Below, in pieces: positions 1 through 15,123 of a DNA stretch of 56,112 bases (position 1 is the first letter of the stretch; every line of letters begins with the position of its first letter). The stretch spans positions 38,428 through 94,539 of the forward strand of contig JARGNO010000009.1 of the NCBI GenBank assembly GCA_029213165.1. Reading direction: 5' to 3'. The translations under genes were made by a program, and so were the position numbers. The notes below the pieces were generated by a model. The model saw only the letters and a program-made list of their open reading frames with translations, ran no database searches and was not told the origin of the DNA. The DNA comes from Minwuia sp. (GTDB taxonomy: Bacteria; Pseudomonadota; Alphaproteobacteria; Minwuiales; Minwuiaceae).

Positions 1-1
1 G

Positions 2-757
2 GAACCGGCACCCGTACCGCCACCCCTGCCTGAACCGGAAGCAGTAGCTCCCCCGCCGCCTGCGCCACGTCAGACAGTGGAGCTTGATCCGGACGGAACC
101 CTGACGCCACGCAAGGAGATCGAGGAGAAGGTGGAGAAGCTGGCGAAACTGGAACCGTTGCCGGTTCCCGAACCGAAGCCGGTCGAGAAGGCGCCGCCCA
201 AGCCTCTGCCTGAAATTCCGAAACCACGCCCCGAACAGGTCGCCAAGGCAACCACGCCGGTTCCCGAGGCACGACCGAAGAAGGAACCTGAGAAGCAGGA
301 GGCCCTGTTCGACAGGCTGTCGGCAAAGCTGGATCGGTTGAACAAGGAAAAGCCGACACCGCCCGTGGAAAAGAAACAGACGCGCATTTCCGACATCCGG
401 ATCGGGGAAGGGGGGACCGCGCGCAACCGCATCGATGCGGTCCTGACCGTCTCGGAGCGGGACCTGCTGCGCAGCCACATGGCACGGAACTGGAGCCCGA
501 ACCACGGCGCACCGGGCATTCACGAGATGCGTGTGGATGTGCACCTTTTCCTGAACAAGGACGGCACTCTGGCGCGGGAACCCGAATTGGTCGACGTGGA
601 CGATGCCGGCCAGGCCAGTCGTGTCGTGCGCGCCTTTACCGACAGTGCGGTGCGCGCGGTCTACAAGGCCCAGCCGCTGCCCATGCCGCCGGACAAGTTC
701 GAACAGTGGCGCGAGATGGTCTTCACCTTCTCGCTCAGGGAGGTCTACGGGCAGTGA
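2..757 (+). CDS. tolA: TolA, C-terminal part (5' end outside window)
   Basis: TolA is the inner-membrane-anchored, periplasm-spanning arm of the Tol-Pal machine. It couples the proton-driven TolQR motor to TolB and Pal during outer-membrane constriction. The frame is open from base 2, so the gene starts upstream; a GTG at 77 opens inside the linker and is not a credible start. Visible are a Pro-rich stretch, then a Lys/Glu/Pro-rich linker (domain II), then a C-terminal TolA/TonB-like domain of about 100 residues beginning near DLLRSHMARNW and containing VDVHLFLNKDG and PLPMPPDKFEQW. It is followed after 17 bases by a second copy of that domain and then tolB, the normal Tol order. Identification is firm from domain plus context; the missing part should hold the membrane helix. 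Confidence 0.9.
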   Translation, partial: EPAPVPPPLPEPEAVAPPPPAPRQTVELDPDGTLTPRKEIEEKVEKLAKLEPLPVPEPKPVEKAPPKPLPEIPKPRPEQVAKATTPVPEARPKKEPEKQEALFDRLSAKLDRLNKEKPTPPVEKKQTRISDIRIGEGGTARNRIDAVLTVSERDLLRSHMARNWSPNHGAPGIHEMRVDVHLFLNKDGTLAREPELVDVDDAGQASRVVRAFTDSAVRAVYKAQPLPMPPDKFEQWREMVFTFSLREVYGQ

Positions 758-774
758 GAAGGGAGAAGGGAACC

Positions 775-1158
775 ATGAACAGGTTGGCTGCATTTCTTGC
801 AGTTTCGGCACTGGCTGTCTTCACATCCACTGCGGCACTGGCTGAACCGTCCGAGCTTGGTGCGACGCTGAAACGGCACCTGATCGACAACTGGGCAATC
901 GACGACCTGTTCGGCAATGCGGAACTGATCCATGTCACTGCCGTATTGCAGATGAATCCGGATGGCACGGTGAATGGCCCGGTGGAAGTGAACGTGACGG
1001 ATGACGGCGGTCAAACTGACGCCACAGTTCAGTCCTATGTCGAGAGCGTGCGCGCAGCCATTGCCAGGAGCCAGCCTTTTCCGCTGCCTGCAGACCAGTA
1101 TGACGTCTGGCGCACCATCGAGATCAGTTTCAACCTGAAGGAAGAATCCGGGAAATGA
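775..1158 (+). CDS. Secreted TolA-domain-III-like protein (tolA paralogue)
   Basis: 127 residues. The start ATG at 775 follows GAGAAGGGA and gives a clear Sec signal peptide ([19 protein letters not shown]). The mature part aligns by eye with the C-terminal domain of the TolA just upstream: [11 protein letters not shown] against [20 protein letters not shown] against LFLNKDGTL, and [14 protein letters not shown] against AQPLPMPPDKFEQW, with the same ending (FNLKE / FSLRE). It is therefore a free periplasmic copy of TolA domain III without membrane anchor or linker. Its stop overlaps the tolB start (ATGA), so it is translationally coupled in the tol operon. The role is not known; it could bind TolB or Pal, or tune TolA. 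Homology is seen, function is inferred. Confidence 0.85.
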   Translation: MNRLAAFLAVSALAVFTSTAALAEPSELGATLKRHLIDNWAIDDLFGNAELIHVTAVLQMNPDGTVNGPVEVNVTDDGGQTDATVQSYVESVRAAIARSQPFPLPADQYDVWRTIEISFNLKEESGK

Positions 1159-2498
1159 AGCTTCTGAATGCGGCAACCCTCGTGATGCTGTGCATTGGCG
1201 CCCTTGGCGCCACACTCAATCCAGCGGCAGCGCAGTTGCGGATCGACATCACCAGTGCGTCCGTTGATCCACTGCCGGTCGCGGTCACCGACCTGCATGG
1301 TGAGACAGCAACGACACGGGAGCTTGGCCGCGAGATCGCTGAGGTCGTTCGGGGCAATCTCTCGCGCACCAGCATCTTTCGTCTGATCAATCCGGCGGCC
1401 TATCTGGAAACGCCGGAGGACGTGCTGGTTCGCCCGAACTTCACAAACTGGCGTCCGCTGGATGCACAGGCACTGGCCACCGGCAGCGTGCGGATTGAAA
1501 GTGATGGGCAGTTGCGGACGGAATTCCGCCTCTGGGATGTGTTCGGGGCCAGTCAACTCACCGGCCTTGTCTTCCGCACCACGCCCGAGAACGCCCGGCG
1601 CATTGGTCACATCATCTCGGATGCCATCTACAAGCGTCTGACAGGGGAAGAAGGCTACTTCGATACGCGCATTGTCTACGTTGCTGAATCCGGACCGCCT
1701 GACCGGCGGGTGAAGCGTCTGGCGATCATGGACCAGGATTCCGCGAACCACAGGTATCTGACCGATGGGGCGAACCTTGTCCTGACACCGCGTTTCTCGC
1801 CAACGCAGCAGGTCGTCACCTACATGTCCTATGTCGGCAACCAGCCAAGGGTCTACCTGTACGACATCGATACGGGGCAGCAGGAGATCCTGGGTGAGTT
1901 TCCGGGCATGACCTATGCGCCGCGCTTCTCGCCCGACGGGGAGAAGGTGGTGATCTCCATGGCCCGCAGCGGCAATTCCGATATCTACGTCATGGATCTG
2001 CGGACCCGCGTCACGGCGCGGCTGACCCGGCACCTGGCCATCGATACCTCGCCCAGCTTTGCCCCTGATGGCGACCGGCTGACATTCAACTCCGACCGGT
2101 CAGGCACGCAGCAGATCTATGTCATGAACACCGACGGATCCGATGTGCAGCGCATCAGCTTTGGCGAGGGGCGCTACGCCACACCGGTCTGGTCACCACG
2201 CGGCGACCTGATTGCCTTCACCAAGCTGCTCAACCGTCGCTTCTATATCGGTGTGATCCGCCCCGATGGCACCGGCGAACGCATTCTGACCGAGAGCTTT
2301 CTGGATGAGGGACCGACCTGGTCACCCAATGGTCGCGTGCTGATGTTCTTCCGACAGGAGCCGGGGGACGACAGCGGACGCGGTGGCAGTGTCCGGCTCT
2401 GGTCCGTCGATCTGACCGGGCAGAACCTGCGGGAGGTGGCGACACCGATTGATGCTTCCGATCCCGCCTGGTCGCCCCTGACCCCGCTGGAGGAATGA
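1155..2498 (+). CDS. tolB: Tol-Pal system beta-propeller protein TolB
   Basis: 447 residues, the usual TolB length. TolB is the periplasmic propeller that binds Pal and is pulled off it by TolA. A signal peptide ([26 protein letters not shown]) is followed by RIDITSA, an N-terminal D1 domain (residues about 30-170) and WD40-like/TolB repeats with the typical phrases [53 protein letters not shown] and PAWSP. The start overlaps the stop of the upstream TolA-III-like gene by ATGA, indicating coupling. pal lies 208 bases downstream, beyond a hairpin, so pal may have its own promoter or be attenuated relative to tolB. Confidence 0.97.
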   Translation: MKLLNAATLVMLCIGALGATLNPAAAQLRIDITSASVDPLPVAVTDLHGETATTRELGREIAEVVRGNLSRTSIFRLINPAAYLETPEDVLVRPNFTNWRPLDAQALATGSVRIESDGQLRTEFRLWDVFGASQLTGLVFRTTPENARRIGHIISDAIYKRLTGEEGYFDTRIVYVAESGPPDRRVKRLAIMDQDSANHRYLTDGANLVLTPRFSPTQQVVTYMSYVGNQPRVYLYDIDTGQQEILGEFPGMTYAPRFSPDGEKVVISMARSGNSDIYVMDLRTRVTARLTRHLAIDTSPSFAPDGDRLTFNSDRSGTQQIYVMNTDGSDVQRISFGEGRYATPVWSPRGDLIAFTKLLNRRFYIGVIRPDGTGERILTESFLDEGPTWSPNGRVLMFFRQEPGDDSGRGGSVRLWSVDLTGQNLREVATPIDASDPAWSPLTPLEE

Positions 2499-2560
2499 GA
2501 GCACCGGATTTTGATGCTCACCTGTTGACAATCAAGTCAACTGGTCACGCCGATGACACA

Positions 2561-2586
2561 AAGTCCGGTTCCGATTCACCGGACTT
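2561..2586 (+). terminator. Hairpin after tolB
   Basis: A perfect 9-bp inverted repeat (AAGTCCGGT / ACCGGACTT) with an 8-base loop lies 62 bases after the tolB stop. No T-run follows, so it is not a textbook intrinsic terminator; it may be a processing or attenuation hairpin between tolB and pal. Confidence 0.45.
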
Positions 2587-2706
2587 GGTGGTAATACCGG
2601 GATCAATGGTTGTCGGGGGGCGCCTGCATGTGCCATCCGTGTACGCCGTGATTTGAACATTGTCCGGGCCGCAACGGTCGTGACGCAGCAGGGAGCTGAA
2701 TTCATC

Positions 2707-3255
2707 ATGCCTCATGGTTTTCTGATCAAGGCTGGCAGCATGGTTGCCGCACTGGTTATTCTCGCCGCCTGTGCGGATGAACCGCCGGCAACGGATGCAT
2801 CTGATGCGGGTTCGGGCGGCGCGACGCAGACCGCAGCACCCGCACCGGCACCTGCGCCCGCACCGAAGGTCGTGACCCAGCCGTCTGGCCCGAAGGAAGG
2901 TTCGCAGGAACATTTCGTGCTGAACGTCGGCGACCGCGTGTTCTTCGCGTTCGACAGCCATGAACTGAACCGCGATGCACAGGATGTGCTGCGCCGCCAG
3001 GCGGCCTATCTGGCCCGCTTCCCGGCCAAGCGCATCGTTCTGGAAGGCCATGCCGATGAGCGCGGCACCCGTGAGTACAACCTCGGTCTGGGCGAGCGTC
3101 GTGCAAATGCGGCGAAGGAATACCTGGCCAGCCTGGGTATCGCGCCGTCCCGCGTGACCACGATTTCCTACGGCAAGGAGCGTCCGGTGGCGCTGGGCCA
3201 TAACGAGAGCGCCTGGGCCCAGAACCGCCGCTCGGTCACGGTCATCTCCAACTGA
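2707..3255 (+). CDS. pal: Peptidoglycan-associated lipoprotein Pal
   Basis: 182 residues from the ATG at 2707, which has AGGGAG about ten bases upstream; the frame also opens at a TTG at 2653, but that would bury the signal peptide. The lipoprotein signal MPHGFLIKAGSMVAALVILAAC puts the lipidated Cys at residue 22. An Ala/Pro linker follows, then an OmpA-like peptidoglycan-binding domain with VFFAFDSHELN, LEGHADERGTREYN, LGERRANAAKEYL and AQNRRSV, where the Asp and Arg that bind diaminopimelate sit. Pal anchors the outer membrane to peptidoglycan and is the cargo of TolB. Order and length are normal. Confidence 0.97.
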   Translation: MPHGFLIKAGSMVAALVILAACADEPPATDASDAGSGGATQTAAPAPAPAPAPKVVTQPSGPKEGSQEHFVLNVGDRVFFAFDSHELNRDAQDVLRRQAAYLARFPAKRIVLEGHADERGTREYNLGLGERRANAAKEYLASLGIAPSRVTTISYGKERPVALGHNESAWAQNRRSVTVISN

Positions 3256-3265
3256 TGCTGTAAGG

Positions 3266-3283
3266 TGCCACCTTCGGGTGGCA
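3266..3283 (+). terminator. TTCG-tetraloop hairpin after pal
   Basis: Perfect 7-bp stem (TGCCACC / GGTGGCA) closed by a TTCG tetraloop, starting 10 bases after the pal stop. No T-tract; probably stabilises the 3' end or acts with the next hairpin. Confidence 0.5.
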
Positions 3284-3295
3284 GTCGGTGCTTCT

Positions 3296-3330
3296 CGCCC
3301 GCCGTTGCCGCGCGCAACGGCGGGCGATTT
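3296..3330 (+). terminator. Strong GC-rich hairpin, probable terminator between pal and cpoB
   Basis: A perfect 12-bp inverted repeat (CGCCCGCCGTTG / CAACGGCGGGCG) around a 7-base loop, followed by ATTT. With the TTCG hairpin just before it, it likely ends or attenuates the tol-pal transcript ahead of cpoB. Confidence 0.6.
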
Positions 3331-3432
3331 GCGTCTCGGGACCGCGCTTCGCAATTTCGTCGCAATTCTGCGCCAATGAAGATGCATTCACGCCGATGAC
3401 GGGTCATTCTTGTCCGTGAAGAGGAGAATCCG

Positions 3433-4451
3433 ATGATGAAAGTGTCTGGTCGTGGACGGCTTGCGTCCCTTGTTGTCGCGTTTGGCCTGGCGGCATCCCT
3501 GACGACAACTGCGGTTGCGCAGGACCTTGCCCCGCTGAATGACCGCGTTCAGCGGCTGGAACGCTCTGTCACGGACCTGAAGGCGCACCTGCTGGGGGGG
3601 CGAAACCTGCCCGTATCGCCAACTGCGGAGAGCGGCGGCGGGGCACCCTCCACGGTCTCTGAACGGGCCGATGCTGCGGGACTGACCCTGAAGCTCAATG
3701 CCCTGGAAGAGGAAATGCAGAACCTCACCAACCGCATCGAGGAAGTCGATTTCAAGCTGCGGCGGATCGACAGTCGCATGACGAAGCTGGTCGAGGACGT
3801 GGACTTCCGCCTGACCGCAATCGAACGGAACATGGCCGCAGCACCCGCCCCCGCCCCATCAGCGAACCTGGCCGCAGGCAGCAATGCGGAGCCTGTCGCC
3901 GGCGCGGCGCAGGGCACGCAGGTTCTGGGACAGGTGACGCCGGAGGAAGTGGCCAGGCTGCCCCAGGGCAATGCCCCGGCCGGCACCGGCGTTCAGGTTG
4001 ACACAGCACACGACGCGGGCGAGCAGTCGAACCGGGAAAGCCGATCAACCAGGCCCTGCCGGAGGGCGAGCCGAAGGATCAGTACATCCACGCCTTTGGC
4101 CTGTTGCAGGCCAAGCGGTTCGCGGAGTCCGAAGAGGCCTTCAGGGCGTTCCTGGAACTGCACCCGGAGCACGAACTGGCCGGCAATGCCCAGTACTGGC
4201 TGGGGGAAAGCCACTACGTGCGCCAGGACTATGAGGCCGCAGCATCGGCCTTCCTGACCGGTTACCAGAAATACCGCACCAGCACCAAGGCACCGGACAA
4301 TCTGCTGAAGCTTGGCATCACACTGGTCGTGCTGGAGCAGAAGCAGGACGCCTGCGCCGTCTTCAACGAACTCTCCGACCGCTATCCCACCGCGTCGAGC
4401 AGCATCAAGCGCAGGATGCAGCGGGAGAAGCAGAAGGCCGGATGCGCCTGA
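3433..4451 (+). pseudogene. cpoB: Tol-Pal protein CpoB (YbgF), apparent -1 frameshift
   Basis: CpoB is a periplasmic trimer that links Tol-Pal action to peptidoglycan synthesis. The N-terminal half reads from ATG 3433 (GAGGAG upstream): signal peptide ending TTTAVAQ, then the trimerising coiled coil LNDRVQRLERSVTDL and further heptads. The TPR half (QYIHAFGLLQAKRFAESEEAF.. YQKYRTSTKAPDNLLKLG.. ) is one frame back and ends at 4451. The first frame runs on as nonsense to a stop at 4257; the second has a stop at 3999-4001, so the change of frame lies between about 4002 and 4080, probably 4015-4040. This is what a one-base loss would give. No canonical slippery heptamer sits in the right phase. 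It is either a real lesion or a sequencing error. tilS begins 4 bases after the stop. Confidence 0.85.
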
Positions 4452-4455
4452 TCCG

Positions 4456-5667
4456 ATGACCGGGGTGGAACAGCGTTTTCGGACTGCGATGGCGGAGCTG
4501 CCTGATCCCGGTCGTTCAATCGCCGTTGCCGTTTCCGGCGGCCCTGACAGCCTGGCGCTTGCCGTTCTTCTGCGTGACTGGGCGCGATCGGAGGGGCGGA
4601 AGCTTGTTGCGCTGATTGTCGATCATGGCCTCAGGCCCGGGTCGGATGTCGAGGCTGATCTGGTCTCCGCGCGACTTTCCGATGCATCGATCACGAACAG
4701 GATTCTGCGCTGGGATGGCACGAAACCTTCCGCAGGGCTGCAGGCCCGGGCGCGGGAGGCACGGTACGGGCTGATGCTCGACTGGTGCCGGGGGCAGGGT
4801 GTCGGCAGCCTGTTCGTCGGGCATCACGCTGATGACCAGGCGGCGACAGTCGCCATGCGGATCGCGCGCGGCAGCGGTATCGACGGAATTGGTGCCATGC
4901 GGCCTGTCGTGGACCTTGGCGGCGTGCGCATCTGCCGCCCACTGCTTTCGGTGGCAAAGTCCGAACTCGTTGCAATGCTTCGTGATCAGGACCTGACATG
5001 GGTCGAGGATCCGACCAACGACGACCCGCGGCATGAACGCAACCGGATCGACCGGGAACTGGCTGAGCATCCGGGGGGCGGGCAGCATCGGGCACGGCTC
5101 AACCGGTTGGCAACCCGCGCGGCACGAGCATCCGACGCCCTGCAGCTCTGGACCGACCGGATCTGGGCGGATGCGGCCGTTTCAGGGGTCGCAGGCGATG
5201 TTTCGCTGGACCTCGCCGTGTTTCGGTCCGTTCCTGAAGAGATCAGGCTGCGGCTGCTGCTGAGGGCCGCAACCCAGGCCGGAGGTATCCTGCCGGGGCT
5301 GGAGAAGGTGGAACGGGCTGTCGCGCGCCTGGATCGGCAGGATGTCCCTCGGACCTTGACCCTTGGACATGCCATCGTGCGCCTGTCCCGCAGGCATCTG
5401 CGGGTGCAGCGCGAACAACGGAACCTGCCCCTTGATGACTGGCTGCCCGGCGCGGCCCCAAGCCTGCTCTGGGATGGCCGGTTTCGCCTGGACGCTTCGG
5501 CACCGCTGACCGGTCCGGTCACGGTCGGGCCCGGCGTTTCGGATGCTTCGCTGTTGCCCTGCATCTACCGGCAGCGCGAAGCCCTTGGCTGCCCGCTCAC
5601 GGAAGCTGTCAGGCTACCCGGTGATGTGCTGGTGCGCGCCACGCCCCTGTTCATGACTGCGCCCTGA
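4456..5667 (+). CDS. tilS: tRNA(Ile)-lysidine synthase TilS
   Basis: 403 residues from ATG 4456, four bases after the cpoB stop. TilS uses ATP and lysine to convert C34 of the tRNA-Ile CAU anticodon to lysidine, which switches it to read AUA codons, so it is normally essential. The PP-loop motif SGGPDS is at residues 27-32, followed by VDHGLRPGS, VGHHADDQAAT and the conserved R-NRIDREL region. Upstream in-frame codons overlap cpoB and are unlikely to be used. The ribosome site is weak, suggesting coupling to cpoB translation, which makes the cpoB frameshift relevant to its expression. The order tol-pal-cpoB-tilS-ftsH is a common alphaproteobacterial arrangement. Confidence 0.95.
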   Translation: MTGVEQRFRTAMAELPDPGRSIAVAVSGGPDSLALAVLLRDWARSEGRKLVALIVDHGLRPGSDVEADLVSARLSDASITNRILRWDGTKPSAGLQARAREARYGLMLDWCRGQGVGSLFVGHHADDQAATVAMRIARGSGIDGIGAMRPVVDLGGVRICRPLLSVAKSELVAMLRDQDLTWVEDPTNDDPRHERNRIDRELAEHPGGGQHRARLNRLATRAARASDALQLWTDRIWADAAVSGVAGDVSLDLAVFRSVPEEIRLRLLLRAATQAGGILPGLEKVERAVARLDRQDVPRTLTLGHAIVRLSRRHLRVQREQRNLPLDDWLPGAAPSLLWDGRFRLDASAPLTGPVTVGPGVSDASLLPCIYRQREALGCPLTEAVRLPGDVLVRATPLFMTAP

Positions 5668-5678
5668 AACATGTTTCA
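5665..5678. promoter_or_regulatory. 14-bp palindrome at the tilS stop
   Basis: TGAAACATGTTTCA is a perfect palindrome that begins at the tilS stop codon, 152 bases before ftsH. It has the size of a dimer-binding operator, but no known regulator is recognised. The rest of the tilS-ftsH gap shows no clear promoter to the eye. Confidence 0.3.
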
Positions 5679-5829
5679 AGGCTCCGGCTTGTGTGCTGCG
5701 CAAACGGAACTATCTGAAACAGGTACGAAGTCCTGATTGCAGTGGAGTCCACCTGCCGCTAGGGGTATCGTATTCGCATGTTTCGTATCTGCTAAAGCAG
5801 GTCACCCTGAGTTCAAGGACATCTGACAG

Positions 5830-7767
<1,938 letters not shown>

Positions 7768-7834
7768 CACAACCCAGCAAACCGTGTCCGGCCGGCCTTC
7801 GGGCTGCCGGACAGGAGGATGGACCGAAGGTTCC

Positions 7835-10668
<2,834 letters not shown>

Positions 10669-10720
10669 TTGCCTCTGCTGGCCGTCTTCGACGGTCGAAC
10701 CAGACAGGAAAGTACCGCAC

Positions 10721-11581
10721 ATGGCCGATACCGTGAGAGGCGCTGCGCCGGGCGTCATGACCGTCGGCGACATTCGCATCGGCAACGATCTGCCACTTGT
10801 GCTGATTGCCGGGCCTTGCCAGATGGAAAGCCGTGAACACGCGCTGGAGATGGCACACTCGATCCGGGAGATCGCTGACCGCGTCGGTATCCGTGCGATC
10901 TACAAGTCCAGCTTTGACAAGGCCAACCGCACGAGTGTCGGCGGCAAGCGGGGACTTGGGCTGGAGAAGTCCCTGTCCGTCTTTGCCGAGGTGCGGGAGA
11001 AGACCGGACTGCCCGTGCTGACGGACGTCCATACGGCGGAACAGTGCCCCACCGTCGCCGAGGCGGTGGACGTGATGCAGATTCCGGCGTTCCTTTGTCG
11101 GCAGACCGATCTGCTGCTGGCTGCGGGTCAGACAGGCTGCGCCATCAACGTCAAGAAGGGCCAGTTCCTCGCCCCCTGGGACATGAAGAACGTTGTCGAC
11201 AAGTTGCGCAGCACCGGGAACAACAACATTTCGGTCTGCGAGCGCGGTGCCAGCTTTGGCTACAACACCCTGGTGACCGATTTCCGGGGCCTGCCGATCA
11301 TGGCGGAACAGACCGGCTGTCCGGTGGTCTTCGATGCCACCCACTCGGTGCAGCAGCCGGGTGGACAGGGGGGCAGTTCCGGTGGTCAGCGCGAGTTCGT
11401 GCCGGTGCTGGCGCGTGCCGCGGTGGCCGTTGGTGTTGCCGCTGTCTTCATGGAAACCCACGAAGATCCGGACACCGCCCCCTCGGATGGCCCCAACATG
11501 GTACCCGTTAACGAACTTGAGGCGCTGCTGCGTCGCCTGATGGCCTTCGACGCCGTCGCCAAGGACACTTCCGGGGCCTGA
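10721..11581 (+). CDS. kdsA: 3-deoxy-8-phosphooctulonate (KDO-8-P) synthase
   Basis: 286 residues. It condenses phosphoenolpyruvate and arabinose-5-phosphate to KDO-8-P for the lipopolysaccharide inner core, so the organism should make KDO-containing LPS. Motifs: IAGPCQMES near residues 29-36, [53 protein letters not shown] and [11 protein letters not shown]. Cys33 in IAGPC is the metal-ligand position that marks the metal-dependent class (Aquifex-type); the E. coli enzyme has Asn there. Starts 52 bases after pyrG. Confidence 0.97.
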   Translation: MADTVRGAAPGVMTVGDIRIGNDLPLVLIAGPCQMESREHALEMAHSIREIADRVGIRAIYKSSFDKANRTSVGGKRGLGLEKSLSVFAEVREKTGLPVLTDVHTAEQCPTVAEAVDVMQIPAFLCRQTDLLLAAGQTGCAINVKKGQFLAPWDMKNVVDKLRSTGNNNISVCERGASFGYNTLVTDFRGLPIMAEQTGCPVVFDATHSVQQPGGQGGSSGGQREFVPVLARAAVAVGVAAVFMETHEDPDTAPSDGPNMVPVNELEALLRRLMAFDAVAKDTSGA

Positions 11582-12970
<1,389 letters not shown>

Positions 12971-13005
12971 CGCAGTCCTGCGCTGGGCAGGAATGTCCAC
13001 GTGCC

Positions 13006-13054
13006 GGAATACCCCCGCCCGCTTCTGTTTCCGGAGACGCGGCGGGGATATTCC
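13006..13054. terminator. Bidirectional terminator-like hairpin between eno and crotonase gene
   Basis: Arms GGAATACCCCCGCC (13006-13019) and GGCGGGGATATTCC (13041-13054) pair over 14 positions with a single mismatch around a 21-base loop. It sits between convergent genes, 35 bases from the eno stop and 11 from the stop of the opposing gene, so it can serve both transcripts. Confidence 0.65.
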
Positions 13055-13065
13055 CAGTTCAGTGT

Positions 13066-13737
13066 TCAGGTGATCACTGTTGCCAGAATTCGTTCAGCCG
13101 CGGCACCACGCAGGCGCCGCTTGACGTCCGCCACACCGTACGGATCCAGGCTTTTCATGCTTTCTGCAGCGGTAGCGAGCGCATCCTCGAAGTTGCCGGG
13201 AACCGCGACCTGATCCAGGTAACCGACCTCCACCGCCTTTTCGGGCGAATAGAGCTGTGCGCCGATGGTCGCCATGGTCAGCGCCCGTCGGTCCAGGCGT
13301 GCCTCCGTCAGCGCGATGGCAAAGTCGGGCAGGCTGAGACCGATCGCGGTTTCGTTCAGACCAATGCGGAAGTCGCCGTCGATCCCGATGCGATAGTCTG
13401 CCGTCAGCACCAGCAATGCCCCCGCGGCCACAGCATGACCGGTAACCCCGATCAGCAATGGCTGCGGATGCAGCCACGCCTTCATCAGCAGTTCCTGACC
13501 TGCCGTGACCAGGGCCGGGACATCGGCGGGGTCGCCGCGGATGACCTTCAGGTCAAAACCACCGCAAAGCACACCATCGCGGCCCCGGATGACGGTGATG
13601 CTGGCCTCCCCGGCCGCACGGTCGAGTGCTGCCGAGAGAGCCTGCATCATCGAATGGCTGAACGCATTCGCCTTGCCGTCGTCCATGCGCAAGGTCGCAA
13701 TGCCGTCCTGCAGACTGTAGTGAACCAGATCACCCAC
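13066..13737 (-). CDS. Crotonase-family (enoyl-CoA hydratase/isomerase-like) protein
   Basis: 223 residues, a little short for the family (about 260). Starts at GTG 13737, overlapping the end of the lyase gene by 8 bases, so it is the last gene of the operon headed by the IclR regulator. Crotonase features: MDDGKANAFSHSMMQAL (the usual NALS-type stretch), the first oxyanion-hole region GGVLCGGFDLK-like, and GHAVAAGALLVLTADYRIG with LNETAIGLSLPDFA. The fold is clear. The reaction is not: hydration, isomerisation or hydrolysis of the CoA ester made by the neighbouring enzymes are all possible. Confidence 0.85.
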   Translation of the reverse strand: MGDLVHYSLQDGIATLRMDDGKANAFSHSMMQALSAALDRAAGEASITVIRGRDGVLCGGFDLKVIRGDPADVPALVTAGQELLMKAWLHPQPLLIGVTGHAVAAGALLVLTADYRIGIDGDFRIGLNETAIGLSLPDFAIALTEARLDRRALTMATIGAQLYSPEKAVEVGYLDQVAVPGNFEDALATAAESMKSLDPYGVADVKRRLRGAAAERILATVIT

Positions 13738-14620
13738 TGAACTGTTCCACCAGCGCCATCAGGTTCCGCGCCTGCTTCAGATGCGGCATGTCCAGCATCT
13801 TGCCGTCCAGACCGACGGTGCCGAGTCCGGGATTGTCCTCGAACACCGCAATGACCCGTTTCGCGTGAGCCACCTCGTCATCGGTCGGCGTGAAGGCGCG
13901 ATTGATGACCTCCGACTGCGCGGGATGGATGGCAATCTTGCCGATGAAGCCGGAATGGCGGTCGCGCTGGCACTCCTTCTCCAGTCCTTCCAGATCGCGG
14001 AAGTCGACAAAGACCACACCGACAGGCTGCGCATCTATGGCGCGGGCTGTGGTCAGGCAGAGGGTCTTCGCCAGTTGGAACGGCGTGTCGTAGTCACCGG
14101 TGTCGGGGTGACGGTTGGTGCTGGCCCCCAGGGCAGCCGCCAGATCCTCCCCGCCCCAGGTCAGGGCCGTCAGCCGCGATGAGACGTTGTCCAGATAGGT
14201 ATGGAACGTCAGCAATGACTGCGCCGTTTCCGTGGCCACACACAGGATACGGGTCGAACCGAGTTCCAGACCCTCCCGCGTTTCCAGTGCCGAGAGCATG
14301 GTGGCGAGGCTGTTCACATCGGCAGCGGAATAGACCTTCGGCAACACGATACCATCGGGCGCGCCCGGCATGACCGCAACCAGATCGGGCAGGGACAGTG
14401 GCGTATCGAGCGGGTTTATGCGCACCCAAAGTTCCTGCCGCGAACGGTCGGGATGGGCCTTCAGGAAGTCGCGCGTCATCTCCCGCGCGATCTCCTGCCT
14501 GTCATCCGATACGGCATCCTCCAGATCGAGGATCAGCGCATCGGCAGGGTTGTCCGGCCCCTTGGCGAGCTTGCGCTCGCTGTCACCGGGGACGAACAGC
14601 CAGGAACGGTTCAGCCTCAT
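13730..14620 (-). CDS. HpcH/HpaI-CitE family CoA-ester lyase (citramalyl-CoA lyase-like)
   Basis: 296 residues from ATG 14620, whose ATGA overlaps the MaoC stop; a longer reading into maoC is unlikely. The N-terminus [35 protein letters not shown] is the CitE/HpcH signature; magnesium ligands are expected in the Glu of [10 protein letters not shown] and the Asp of [30 protein letters not shown] is the conserved end. Such enzymes cleave malyl-, citramalyl- or citryl-CoA to an acyl-CoA plus an oxoacid. With CaiB and MaoC upstream, cleavage of citramalyl-CoA to acetyl-CoA and pyruvate is the best guess; malyl- or methylmalyl-CoA are alternatives. Confidence 0.88.
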   Translation of the reverse strand: MRLNRSWLFVPGDSERKLAKGPDNPADALILDLEDAVSDDRQEIAREMTRDFLKAHPDRSRQELWVRINPLDTPLSLPDLVAVMPGAPDGIVLPKVYSAADVNSLATMLSALETREGLELGSTRILCVATETAQSLLTFHTYLDNVSSRLTALTWGGEDLAAALGASTNRHPDTGDYDTPFQLAKTLCLTTARAIDAQPVGVVFVDFRDLEGLEKECQRDRHSGFIGKIAIHPAQSEVINRAFTPTDDEVAHAKRVIAVFEDNPGLGTVGLDGKMLDMPHLKQARNLMALVEQFSG

Positions 14621-15069
14621 GCGGCGCGCTTCTTCATGAAGGCGGTGCGGACGCAATAGGCCACTTCCTCATCGCGCTGGTTGTAGCCGAAGTGCTCGAA
14701 CACGACCATGCCGGCATTGGGGCGCGACTTGCTCTCCCTCATGCTCTTCACCTTCGTGACCGCGCGCACGGTGTCGCCGTGAAACACCGGCTTGGCGAAG
14801 CGTACATCCGTCATCCCCAGATTGGCGATGGTGGTGCCGAGTGTCGTGTCGCCCACGGTCACGCCGATCACCAGGCCCAGCGTGAACAGGCTGTTGACGA
14901 TGCGCTGTCCGAACTCCGTGCCCTTGGAGAATTCCTCGTCCAGGTGCAGCGGCTGCGGATTGTGGGTCATGGCGCAGAACATGACGTTGTCCATCTCGGT
15001 GATGGTCCGGGTCAGGGAATGCTTGAACTCCATCCCGACTTCGAATTCCTCGTAGTACAAACCAGACAT
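14617..15069 (-). CDS. MaoC-family (R)-specific enoyl-CoA hydratase (itaconyl/mesaconyl-CoA hydratase-like)
   Basis: 150 residues, single hot-dog domain. The hydratase region reads [33 protein letters not shown], followed by [15 protein letters not shown] and [15 protein letters not shown]. His42 and Asp44 are kept; the Asp of the textbook G-D-x-N-P motif is not in its usual place (T-H-N-P here), which I believe is a trait of the branched C5 dicarboxyl-CoA hydratase branch rather than loss of activity. Lies 54 bases after the CaiB gene and overlaps the lyase by ATGA, so its product probably feeds that lyase. Confidence 0.87.
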   Translation of the reverse strand: MSGLYYEEFEVGMEFKHSLTRTITEMDNVMFCAMTHNPQPLHLDEEFSKGTEFGQRIVNSLFTLGLVIGVTVGDTTLGTTIANLGMTDVRFAKPVFHGDTVRAVTKVKSMRESKSRPNAGMVVFEHFGYNQRDEEVAYCVRTAFMKKRAA

Positions 15070-15123
15070 TGCTTGATCCTCCCCATTGCATGTTGGTCAA
15101 CCGTCATCATTCGACGGATCGGC

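Noticed and set aside
2525-2530. TTGACA as a -35 box for pal
   Set aside because: No -10-like hexamer at suitable spacing, and the sequence is part of a small inverted repeat (GTTGAC/GTCAAC).
4034-4040. GGGAAAG as a programmed -1 frameshift site in cpoB
   Set aside because: The heptamer is one base out of phase with the incoming frame, and no stable downstream structure is obvious, so an indel or sequencing error is likelier.
10681-10705. CCGTCTTCGACGG hairpin between pyrG and kdsA as a terminator
   Set aside because: Stem is only four to five pairs, lacks a T-run and lies too close to the kdsA ribosome site; pyrG and kdsA may be cotranscribed.
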